From assembly GCA_030833445.1 (NCBI GenBank), contig JAURHD010000001.1, forward strand, positions 1 to 64,000: a stretch of 64,000 bases of DNA, in the 5' to 3' direction. The notes under the pieces were generated by a model that worked only from the letters and a program-made list of their open reading frames with translations, searched no databases and was not told the origin of the DNA. The position numbers were made by a program, and so were the translations under genes. Positions 23,533-31,076 of the stretch are shown here, piece after piece; position 1 is the stretch's first letter, and the number at the start of each line of letters is the position of its first letter. Source of the DNA: Cephaloticoccus sp. (GTDB lineage Bacteria > Verrucomicrobiota > Verrucomicrobiia > Opitutales > Opitutaceae).

Positions 23533-24719
23533 ATCAGTTCCTCCGAGATCATGGCCATGGCACGTAACTCTTCCACCCGATCGTTGATCGTCGTCAACAA
23601 TTCCGTGTGTTCGCACGCCTCAGATTCGTCATTGTGCACTAAGCCACTGCCAAACGGGGCACGCTCGCCAGCCCGATCATGCCAGCGACTCCATACATAG
23701 CCCACAACCGCGGGATGGGCCACCGCCCGGGCCAGCCCCAGCCGACCTTTGCGTAACATGCGTTCAAGGGAAGTGGGGCCGAGTGAACGACGCGCGACCG
23801 GTTCATCATAAAACGATTTGGCGGCCCAACTAAAATCCCCGAGCAGGACCGGCCGGGCCAACGCGTCGGTCAGTTCCGTGTGGTCCACCAAGCTGGCATC
23901 GGCGTTGGTCGCACCTACCGTGCGCAGGGCTTCACTCACCGGACCACCCCACCGGCAGCCCAAGAAGAGGTGATTCGGCGCGGATAGACGAATTGCCGCA
24001 CTTGTGCCCGTAAAATAGCGTTGGGCAAATTCGCGAACCCAACGGTCATCATCCCGCAGATAACCACGGGTCGTGATACCCTGCTCCTGTTTGGTCATGC
24101 CACGTAGGGATTCTTTGTTGGCCAGTTTCAACCCCCATGCTGCAGCTACTGCGGCAAGTTTGCCATCGTGCAGAGCCAGCACAAATTCCCAAGCCGCGTG
24201 GTAGGCAGCCAGCCCCGGCTCAAGACTCAGGCAGATTTGCAGCAAACCCGGCCGATCAGTTGCCGCGATCGGCGGCCAGCCAGGGTTGTCGTCCGACAAC
24301 CAACCGATTAACTGCCGGTTTTCAGCCAGCGGCTCACAAACCTGGCCCGCTCGTTCTCGAGCCTGTCGCGGCCAATCAGCATTAAAGACATCCGGCAGAC
24401 GCACCCCGCCCAAATTCAAAGGGGTTCCCGTGCTGGTGAAGTCGACCACCCGCAAGAAGGGCAACCCCTCTTCCAAGTATAGCCGGTCACTGCCACAGCC
24501 GAGTGCATTGAAACCCCAACTGCGCAATCGCGCCGCCGGGTCGTGGGTCGCATCGGGATCCGCCCCGACCCCATGCACCCCCTTGGCAAAAAAGGGACGA
24601 TCCATAGGGTCGATGAGCCACCACTGGCCCGCATGCGTGCGGCCAAGTCGGAAATAGCCGGAAGTCCCCCGCAGGCTCTCCCGTTTAAAATCATCCAAGG
24701 GGTCGCTGGATAAAGCCAT
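23529..24719 (-). CDS. Agarase-like glycoside hydrolase (uncharacterised)
   Basis: This is a 396-residue protein from ATG 24719 with no signal peptide. The opening 'GYFRLGRTHAGQWWLIDPMD' then 'RPFFAKGVHGVG' has the 'G.w.lv.PdG.pFfs.Gv' pattern that starts the TIM barrel of agarase-type (GH50-like) enzymes. 'YLEEGLPFLRVVDF', 'IGWLSDDNPGWP' and 'HLFLGCRWGGPVSEALRTVG' follow the expected barrel order. Catalytic acids cannot be assigned with certainty. The lack of a signal peptide suggests intracellular or auxiliary action. It is divergent from the sugar-kinase gene, 79 bp between starts. Confidence 0.6.
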   Translation of the reverse strand: MALSSDPLDDFKRESLRGTSGYFRLGRTHAGQWWLIDPMDRPFFAKGVHGVGADPDATHDPAARLRSWGFNALGCGSDRLYLEEGLPFLRVVDFTSTGTPLNLGGVRLPDVFNADWPRQARERAGQVCEPLAENRQLIGWLSDDNPGWPPIAATDRPGLLQICLSLEPGLAAYHAAWEFVLALHDGKLAAVAAAWGLKLANKESLRGMTKQEQGITTRGYLRDDDRWVREFAQRYFTGTSAAIRLSAPNHLFLGCRWGGPVSEALRTVGATNADASLVDHTELTDALARPVLLGDFSWAAKSFYDEPVARRSLGPTSLERMLRKGRLGLARAVAHPAVVGYVWSRWHDRAGERAPFGSGLVHNDESEACEHTELLTTINDRVEELRAMAMISEELI

Positions 24720-24798
24720 GCGCCGCGAATGTGCAGGCGCGGGGCAAAAATGCAAAGCACGATTGCCGCGAGTCATTCAATCGTTTTGCCTGCCGCAG

Positions 24799-25842
24799 AT
24801 GACCCCACCCCGCTTCGATGAACTGATGGCCCGTTTCGCCAAACTACGCGTGGGTGTAATCGGTGATTTTTCCCTCGATCGCTATTTCGATATCGATCCT
24901 GACCGTGCCGAGATTTCCATCGAGACCGAACTGCCGGTGCACAACGTCACCCGGGTGCGTTGCCAACCCGGTGCGGCGGGCAACATCACGCAGAACATCG
25001 CGGCGCTGGGCGCCACCACGCTTTGGCCGGTGGGCTACTGCGGCGACGATGGCGAAGGGTTCGAGCTGCGCCGGGCTCTCGGCAAAATTCCCGGGGTCAA
25101 TCTCACCCACTTCCAAACTACGGCCAATCGGCAGACCTTTACTTATTCGAAGCCGCTATTGCATCGGCCGGATCACAATCCCGAGGAGCTTTCACGCCTC
25201 GATATCAAGGATTGGACGTCGGCCCCCATGGAAGTGGAGGTTCAGCTGATCGCCAGCTTGCGCGAGCTCGCGCCGGGGCTCGATGCCCTGATCGTAATGG
25301 ATCAGGCCGGCGTCAAAGGCATGGGTGCAATCACTTCGGCTGTGCTGGAAACCGTGGCCCAGCTCCAGCGGGACTACCCCGACTTGGTCGTTCTCGCGGA
25401 CAGTCGCCACGGACTGGATCGTTTCCCGCCCTCGACCTTCAAGATGAACGCATCCGAGTTCGCCCATCTGATCGGCGTGCCCACGCATGAATGTCACTTA
25501 ATAGGCGACATTGCCACACGGGCCGACACCTTGGCGGAACGCAACGGACGACCGATTTTCATTACCCTGGCGGAACGGGGTATCATCGGGGCTGCCCCAG
25601 GCGAATCCGCCCAACACATCCCTGCCCTGCCGGTTCGCGGACCGATTGATATTGTCGGGGCTGGCGATACCGCCACCGCCACGCTCAGTCTGGCGCTCGC
25701 AGCCAAGGCCACCTTAACCGAAGCGATGGAGCTGGCTCAGGTCGCCGCCTCGTTGGTTGTTCACCAAGTCGGCACAACGGGTGTGGCCAATCACACCGAA
25801 ATGCGTCAGTTATTTTTCCATGAGCGCCGCTGCATTACCTGA
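24799..25842 (+). CDS. PfkB-family kinase, RfaE/HldE-like
   Basis: This is a 347-residue ribokinase-fold enzyme from ATG 24799. 'VGVIGDFSLDRYFDIDPDRA' and 'RCQPGAAGNITQNIAALGAT' give the substrate lid, and 'GPIDIVGAGDTATATLSLAL' holds the catalytic aspartate of PfkB kinases. The N-terminal layout resembles RfaE/HldE domain I (heptose-7-phosphate kinase). The next gene, a heptosyltransferase that overlaps its end by 23 bp, supports a role in lipopolysaccharide core sugar metabolism. No cytidylyltransferase domain is present. Other carbohydrate kinase activities are possible. Confidence 0.75.
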   Translation: MTPPRFDELMARFAKLRVGVIGDFSLDRYFDIDPDRAEISIETELPVHNVTRVRCQPGAAGNITQNIAALGATTLWPVGYCGDDGEGFELRRALGKIPGVNLTHFQTTANRQTFTYSKPLLHRPDHNPEELSRLDIKDWTSAPMEVEVQLIASLRELAPGLDALIVMDQAGVKGMGAITSAVLETVAQLQRDYPDLVVLADSRHGLDRFPPSTFKMNASEFAHLIGVPTHECHLIGDIATRADTLAERNGRPIFITLAERGIIGAAPGESAQHIPALPVRGPIDIVGAGDTATATLSLALAAKATLTEAMELAQVAASLVVHQVGTTGVANHTEMRQLFFHERRCIT

Positions 25843-26863
25843 CATCCAGCTCCCGCTGCCCCGGCGGCGCAGCATGTGGCAACGCCCCACCCTGTTGGTC
25901 GCCGAATTGCGCGGCATGGGAGATTTGGCAATCCTCATGCCCTTTCTCCAAGCCGCGACCAAGAGCTATGATGTTTCCTTGTTAGCCGTGCCCAACGCGG
26001 CGGGCTTGCTGCAGCGCTTTGCACCCGATGTGGAATTGATTCCATGCGTCGCGCCTTGGGCTCTGTTTTCCGGAGGCTGGGATCTGCCCCGCTGGCCTTG
26101 GTCGCGCTTGGCGGGGGTCGTGCGCGCCTTGCGTGAACGTGAGTTCAAGGCCGCGGTCTCGGTCTGGCCTCTGATGTCGGATCATTTTTTCCTTAAATTG
26201 ACCCGTCCGGGAAAATTAATCGGGTTTGGTCAGCGCGGCGGCCGTTGGTTGCTTGATCGCGATCTGCGCCGCGAGGAACATACGCACCGATCCGAGGCGT
26301 GGCGACGCATTGCCAATGAACTTGGCTTGCCGGTGATACCGGCCAGCCAACCCCGGTTGCGCCCAGCGGTGGATCACCGAGTGGTGCTGCACAGTGGTGC
26401 TTCGCAACGCCTGCGGGTGTGGCCATTGGAACGCTACGCTACATTGATCAAAAATTTGCGCCACACCGGCTGGTCGATTGATGTGCTCTGCGACCGCTGG
26501 CAACTCCCTCAATGGCACGAATTGGGCGAATCCGCGGCCCGGGTGCCGGTTGATATGGCTGACTTGGTTGAAACCATTGCCCGCGGCACCGCGTTTCTCG
26601 GCAATGATTCCGGACCCGGCCATGTCGCCGCCCTCTGCGGAGTGCCAACCTTTACGATCTTCGGCCCCCAAGTCCCGGCTCTGTTCGCCCCGGGTCATCC
26701 TCAGGCAGCTTGGGTCGATGGACTGCCCTGTCCGCACAAACCCTGTTTTGATCGCTGCCGGTTCGCCGAACCGTTCTGTCTGACCGGCATTGATCGCGAT
26801 GATGTCTGGCAGCGACTCGCGCCTTGGCTGCAAACCCTCGAGAACACTCATGCTGAAAAATAG
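25820..26863 (+). CDS. GT9-family heptosyltransferase
   Basis: This is a 347-residue glycosyltransferase of the GT-B fold from ATG 25820. 'LLVAELRGMGDLAILMPFLQ' is the N-terminal acceptor-domain motif of WaaC/WaaF-type enzymes. 'HSGASQRLRVWPLERYATLI' and 'LGNDSGPGHVAALCGVPTFT' form the nucleotide-sugar site. It ends with a cysteine-rich 'CPHKPCFDRCRFAEPFC' tail common in GT9. It most likely adds heptose or a related sugar to lipid A core. The start overlaps the kinase gene by 23 bp and the end overlaps the next start by 14 bp, so the three genes form one operon. Confidence 0.85.
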   Translation: MSAAALPDIQLPLPRRRSMWQRPTLLVAELRGMGDLAILMPFLQAATKSYDVSLLAVPNAAGLLQRFAPDVELIPCVAPWALFSGGWDLPRWPWSRLAGVVRALREREFKAAVSVWPLMSDHFFLKLTRPGKLIGFGQRGGRWLLDRDLRREEHTHRSEAWRRIANELGLPVIPASQPRLRPAVDHRVVLHSGASQRLRVWPLERYATLIKNLRHTGWSIDVLCDRWQLPQWHELGESAARVPVDMADLVETIARGTAFLGNDSGPGHVAALCGVPTFTIFGPQVPALFAPGHPQAAWVDGLPCPHKPCFDRCRFAEPFCLTGIDRDDVWQRLAPWLQTLENTHAEK

Positions 26864-27632
26864 AAGTGCCGTCGTAACCGGTTCCACCAGTGGCATCGGC
26901 TTGGGCATTGCCCGGGCCTTCGCCCGGGTCGGGGTCAATGTCATGCTCAACGGGTTTGGCGACGCGCCCACGATTGTGAAACTGCAGAGTGAGCTCGCCG
27001 CTGAAACTGGCGTGCAAATTTTGCATCATCCCGCCGATGTCAGTAAAGCCGATCAAGTAGCCGCCTTGATCAAGGCGGCCGAAACCGCGTTTGGTTCGGT
27101 TGATATCCTGATCAACAACGCGGGGATCCAACACGTGTCACCCATCGAGGAATTCACCGACGAGCGCTGGAGCGCCGTGCAAAATATTATTCTCAATTCC
27201 AGCTTTCACGCCATCAAGGCCGCTTTGCCCGGCATGAAGGCACGCAACTGGGGCCGCATTATCAACCTCGTCTCGGTTCACGGCCTCGTCGCTTCTCCCT
27301 TTAAGTCTGCGTATGTCACGGCGAAGCATGGTCAAATCGGACTGACCAAAACGGTCGCACTCGAAGTCGCCGAAACCGGCATCACCTGCAACGCGATCTG
27401 TCCCGGCTATGTGCGCACTCCGCTGGTCGAAGGCCAGATTGAAGCCCAGGCCAAGGCACACAACCTGCCCCATGACCGGGTTATCCGCGAAGTTATCCTC
27501 GCAGCCCAACCCACCAAACGATTTGTCGAGATCGACGACGTGGCAGCACTGGCCGTGTTTCTCTGCGGCGATGCCGCCGGTTCGATCACCGGCGCATCCA
27601 TCCCGATCGACGGCGGGTGGAGTGCACGGTAA
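26850..27632 (+). CDS. 3-hydroxybutyrate dehydrogenase
   Basis: This is a 260-residue SDR enzyme from ATG 26850. The cofactor motif 'TGSTSGIGLGIA', 'LINNAGIQHVSPIEEF' and the catalytic 'SAYVTAKHGQIGLTKTVALE' (Tyr-x3-Lys) are all present. 'CPGYVRTPLVEGQIEAQAKA' and 'PTKRFVEIDDVAALAVFLC' are typical of D-3-hydroxybutyrate dehydrogenases, which interconvert 3-hydroxybutyrate and acetoacetate. Other SDR substrates are possible. It is the last gene of the kinase/glycosyltransferase run, although its function looks unrelated. Confidence 0.82.
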   Translation: MLKNRSAVVTGSTSGIGLGIARAFARVGVNVMLNGFGDAPTIVKLQSELAAETGVQILHHPADVSKADQVAALIKAAETAFGSVDILINNAGIQHVSPIEEFTDERWSAVQNIILNSSFHAIKAALPGMKARNWGRIINLVSVHGLVASPFKSAYVTAKHGQIGLTKTVALEVAETGITCNAICPGYVRTPLVEGQIEAQAKAHNLPHDRVIREVILAAQPTKRFVEIDDVAALAVFLCGDAAGSITGASIPIDGGWSAR

Positions 27633-27637
27633 GCTTG

Positions 27638-28624
27638 CTACTCAGCCCACGGGTCGAAAAGCACCTTGATGGCCTTTTTAGTTTTCAAGAGTTCCACGCC
27701 TTCGACGTAACGGGTGAAGGGCAGGGTTTTTGAAACCAAGGGCGAAAGGTCCAGTTTACCTTGGATCACAAATTTCAGCGCCGTTTCAGCCGCCGCACGA
27801 TTGTGGTCGCCGTAACCCATCAGAGTCACGCCCGGCCCCCACATATGGCGCGCACCGTAGGGCACGTCTTCACGCAGCACGCCAAAGATCGTCACGCAGC
27901 GCTTGGTGCGATCCATGAGAAAACTGATGGAGGGCGGCAGACCCGTGCAATCGACCGCATCGTCGAGTGTCTTCGGCCCATTGCGATCTGCTTTCCAAGT
28001 CGCAGGGTTGGGCGCGCAGGTGCGATCCGCACCGAGTTTGCGCGCCAAGGCGCGGCGACTCGCGACCATGTCGATGCCGACCACTTCGCTCGCGCCGTGC
28101 GCCTTGGCCAATTGCACGGCCACCAATCCCGCCGGGCCCAGGCCCGCGATGCCGACACGGCGGCCCTTGACTCCGCCCAGTTGCGCGAGTTGCTGAAACG
28201 AAACCTCGACGCACATCGCCAGTTCGAGCGAAGCAATTTGTTTCGCGGTCAACTTGCGCGGAATCGGCAGCAGGGATTTTTCAGGAAAGGCATTGTATTG
28301 CGCGTAAAATCCCGGACGCGGTTGTCCCGTGTCCTGCCACGCAACCACGCGCATACCGACTTTGAGTTTCTTCACCCCATTACCCACGCCAACCACTTCG
28401 CCCATCGCTTCGTGACCGGGCGCGCCGGGAATATAGGGATAGCTGAGCTTCATGCCGGGAAACATCGGCACGCCACCAAGGATGTGCATGTCCCAGTGCG
28501 GACAGGTCGTGACTCCAAGCACCCTCACGAGCACTTCACCGGCAGCCGGCCGGGGCATCGGTGCGTCGCGCCACGCGACTTGACCGGGTTTCTCAACAAC
28601 GAGGGTTTTCATGGTGTTACTCAT
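27638..28624 (-). CDS. Zinc-containing MDR alcohol dehydrogenase
   Basis: This is a 328-residue dehydrogenase/reductase from ATG 28624. The Zn-site cysteine region is 'GVTTCPHWDMHILGGVPMFP', with 'PGAPGHEAMGEVVGVGNGVK' (GHE motif). 'RVGIAGLGPAGLVAVQLAKA' is the NAD(P)-binding fold, and 'FGVLREDVPYGARHMWGPG' closes the domain. There is no canonical second structural-zinc quartet. The substrate is unknown. The gene begins 9 bp after the stop of the related dehydrogenase, so the two form a pair. It is convergent with the 3-hydroxybutyrate dehydrogenase gene. Confidence 0.8.
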   Translation of the reverse strand: MSNTMKTLVVEKPGQVAWRDAPMPRPAAGEVLVRVLGVTTCPHWDMHILGGVPMFPGMKLSYPYIPGAPGHEAMGEVVGVGNGVKKLKVGMRVVAWQDTGQPRPGFYAQYNAFPEKSLLPIPRKLTAKQIASLELAMCVEVSFQQLAQLGGVKGRRVGIAGLGPAGLVAVQLAKAHGASEVVGIDMVASRRALARKLGADRTCAPNPATWKADRNGPKTLDDAVDCTGLPPSISFLMDRTKRCVTIFGVLREDVPYGARHMWGPGVTLMGYGDHNRAAAETALKFVIQGKLDLSPLVSKTLPFTRYVEGVELLKTKKAIKVLFDPWAE

Positions 28625-28632
28625 GGGAAAAT

Positions 28633-29652
28633 TTACTTTCGCGCCGCCGGCCATTCAAACACCACGCCCAAGACGGGTTCGCGTTTGGATTCGATCAAGG
28701 CCCAGGCCTCCGCCGCCTGTTCCACGGCAAATCGGTGGGTGATCAAATCCAAGGTATTCAGCCGCCCGTCGGCAATCCAGCGCATCGTTGCTACGAGTCG
28801 CTCTTGGGTAGCACCGGAGACAAGATCAAACGTCAGCTCGTAATTGCGGAATTCCTGCAGGGCCAGCAGCAGGTTCACCTCGGTCGCCTTCGGATAAAAT
28901 CCGGCGATCACCATGTGGCCGTTGCGGCGCATGATCGGCAGATAATCGCGCAGGGCTTGCATGCTGCCGGCTGTCTCGACCAACGCCTGCACCGGCCCCA
29001 GCCCGAGATCGCGCACGGCCCGCACGCCATTATCAGAACCTGACCGGATCGTGCGGCCATATTTTTCGAAACGGGCCAACCGATCGGCGTGCCGGCCCAC
29101 CATCACGACTTCAGCGCCGCGCGCCGCCAGCGTTTGACCGGCCCATTGTCCAACCAAGCCATCACCCATGATCACGGCCAGTTGTCCGGGCTGAATCTGC
29201 GGACGCGATCCGCAATTATAGCCCACTTGCGTCAACACGAGGCCGGAATAGGCCACTGGGTCGAGTCCTGACGGCAAAGGGATCAATGCACCCTGTGAAC
29301 AAACCGACGGGGAAACATGCCCCGCATATTGATTGTCAAACATGCCCAGCACACGGCTCATCGAGGCAAAGACCATGTCACCCGGTTTGAAACGCGTGAC
29401 TGACGCACCGACGCTCAGCACACGGCCGACCTTCTGATAACCGGCCACATAGGGAAACGGGTCCGGATCTCCCGGCAACCACGCCACGTCACCCGAGATG
29501 CGTTCGCCGCGCAAAAACGATCCCTCGGTCCCGTTGCTGATCCACGAGTGGTGCAATTGGACGACCACATCCTCTGGACCCGGTTCGGGGCTTTCGATCT
29601 CGCGATACTCGACTTGGTTGCGGGCGGTAAAAACGACGGCGTGACTTTTCAT
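28633..29652 (-). CDS. Zinc-independent MDR-superfamily dehydrogenase
   Basis: This is a 339-residue MDR protein. 'YREIESPEPGPEDVVVQLHH' opens the catalytic fold, and 'SWISNGTEGSFLRGERISG' replaces the Zn cysteine region. 'LAVIMGDGLVGQWAGQTLAA' is the nucleotide-binding motif, and 'MVIAGFYPKATEVNLLLALQ' follows. The absence of catalytic zinc ligands suggests it works like quinone reductases or the BchC-type branch. It is translated just before the second dehydrogenase and may act on the same pathway. Confidence 0.75.
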   Translation of the reverse strand: MKSHAVVFTARNQVEYREIESPEPGPEDVVVQLHHSWISNGTEGSFLRGERISGDVAWLPGDPDPFPYVAGYQKVGRVLSVGASVTRFKPGDMVFASMSRVLGMFDNQYAGHVSPSVCSQGALIPLPSGLDPVAYSGLVLTQVGYNCGSRPQIQPGQLAVIMGDGLVGQWAGQTLAARGAEVVMVGRHADRLARFEKYGRTIRSGSDNGVRAVRDLGLGPVQALVETAGSMQALRDYLPIMRRNGHMVIAGFYPKATEVNLLLALQEFRNYELTFDLVSGATQERLVATMRWIADGRLNTLDLITHRFAVEQAAEAWALIESKREPVLGVVFEWPAARK

Positions 29653-29716
29653 GGACTCGACCGGCAGTCACGGGCGCAGGGTTCGGGATGTCAAACCCCG
29701 GTTCTGTTTGTCATGC

Positions 29717-30994
29717 TCAGGACGACTTTCGCCGGCGCCACACCGTCAATCCCAGGAACAATGATCCTGCGATCAATGCATAGGTGGATGGTTCGGGGAC
29801 CGCGGAGACCAGCATCGTGGAGTAGATGCCACTCCCGCCGTCAAATCCGGCACGAAACACCAGATAGTCCCCGGCCAGCCCCTCCTGACTAAACGCCAAG
29901 CTAGTGATGGTATGTCCATCAACCAAATCTCCCGTGCCAATCAGGCGGCTTAGTATCGTATTATCGTAAAGGTAGATCGCGCTGCCGCCGCTGTAGTTAC
30001 CTAAAAATGCAATGTGACCGTTATCCGTAGCGAAGCCCCCGAACCCGGTAAAATTTCCGGTGCCTCCCAGGGCCGTCATCGAGGTGTCTACCAGCAAGGA
30101 GATGGTCCCGCCGGCAATGTCTTGGGTATAAAGTCCGACGCCAGCATTGTTGTTAAAATAGCCTTTGAATAGCACGAGATCCCCGTCGAGATCCGGCGGA
30201 CTTTCGAATTTCGAGAAACTTCCCGCCTGTCCGGGGACTGCCGTCGAGGTGTTGGCGAGTGTCACCAACCCATGTTCGTTGCTGTAGGCGCCTAGCAGCG
30301 TCATCACACCCGGGGTGGTGTTGGCAGCGAAGGCGATGTTCCCCGTCGCCGTGACAGCGAGTTCCGAACTAAATCCGTAGGAACCGGCCATACCGGGAAT
30401 CGTCGTGTTTTTATCGAGAATCTTCACGGTGTTCGTGCCGGTCGCATCCGTGGTGTAAATACCTAGCTGCGTATACCCAGCATTATTGCCGATAAACGTC
30501 ATCGTCGATCCCCGCAGATAACTGGCCCCAAAGCCGTCGAAGTTTCCGCTGCCCGATGGAATGCTAGTGCTCGAGTTTGCCCAACTCGTATAGCTCGTTC
30601 CGTTGTAAAAATACAGTCCGTTGGAATTACCGGCATCAGTCGCACGAAACCCCACCCGACCGTCATCAATCGACACACCGCTAAAGGCTTTGAACTCTCC
30701 ACCGCTGACGGTATGATCCGCAATACGGCTGAGCCCGTCGGCTGTTTTTAAATATATCCCAGGATACTGGGTATAGGTGTAGGGATAATCTGGTAAACTA
30801 CTACCAGGCGTTGAGATAAACGCGACGTTGCCGGCAGCGTCGATAGATCCGGAACTGCTGAACAATTCAAAATTACCCGACTTACCCGGAATTGGCGTCG
30901 TCGTGTCGGCAATCGTGGTGAAAGTCTGGGCAGGCAAAGCCGTTGCGATACCCAGCGCTACAGCTAAAGTGGTTAGGTGGCGGGTTGAAATCAT
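29717..30994 (-). CDS. PEP-CTERM repeat protein (DUF7453-like)
   Basis: This is a 425-residue secreted protein with a signal peptide ('LAVALGIATALPAQ'). At least five repeats share a pattern like 'T.T.VPG..G.F..F' about every 60-70 residues (for example 'DTTTPIPGKSGNF', 'NTTIPGMAGSYGF', 'NTSTAVPGQAGSF', 'DTSMTALGGTGNFTGFG'), as in DUF7453-type beta-propeller-like surface proteins. It ends with VPEPSTYA, a hydrophobic helix and RRRKSS, a full exosortase signal. The promoter upstream contains TTGACA and the shared palindromic motif. The function is unknown, probably cell-surface or matrix. Confidence 0.8.
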   Translation of the reverse strand: MISTRHLTTLAVALGIATALPAQTFTTIADTTTPIPGKSGNFELFSSSGSIDAAGNVAFISTPGSSLPDYPYTYTQYPGIYLKTADGLSRIADHTVSGGEFKAFSGVSIDDGRVGFRATDAGNSNGLYFYNGTSYTSWANSSTSIPSGSGNFDGFGASYLRGSTMTFIGNNAGYTQLGIYTTDATGTNTVKILDKNTTIPGMAGSYGFSSELAVTATGNIAFAANTTPGVMTLLGAYSNEHGLVTLANTSTAVPGQAGSFSKFESPPDLDGDLVLFKGYFNNNAGVGLYTQDIAGGTISLLVDTSMTALGGTGNFTGFGGFATDNGHIAFLGNYSGGSAIYLYDNTILSRLIGTGDLVDGHTITSLAFSQEGLAGDYLVFRAGFDGGSGIYSTMLVSAVPEPSTYALIAGSLFLGLTVWRRRKSS

Positions 30995-31031
30995 TCCAGA
31001 CTACTCTACGTGATCCAGCCCCGGGGAGGAT

Positions 31032-31051
31032 ATACGCATACATGCGTAGTG
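31032..31051 (-). promoter_or_regulatory. 20-bp palindromic motif, copy 2
   Basis: ATACGCATACATGCGTAGTG matches the copy at 18708-18727 at 18 of 20 positions and contains TACGCA-N4-TGCGTA. It lies 38-57 bp upstream of the PEP-CTERM start and overlaps where the -10 box of the reverse promoter should be, as an operator would. A second smaller palindrome, CGTAG-TGA-CTACG, overlaps its right end. Confidence 0.55.
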
Positions 31052-31062
31052 ACTACGTTTTA

Positions 31063-31068
31063 TGTCAA
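31063..31068 (-). promoter_or_regulatory. -35 box of the PEP-CTERM gene
   Basis: TTGACA on the minus strand is a perfect -35 element, about 70 bp upstream of the PEP-CTERM ATG. The -10 region 17-18 bp further on (CATGTA) is poor and lies within the palindromic motif, suggesting dependence on the factor that binds there. Confidence 0.5.
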
Positions 31069-31076
31069 GAGAAGGC

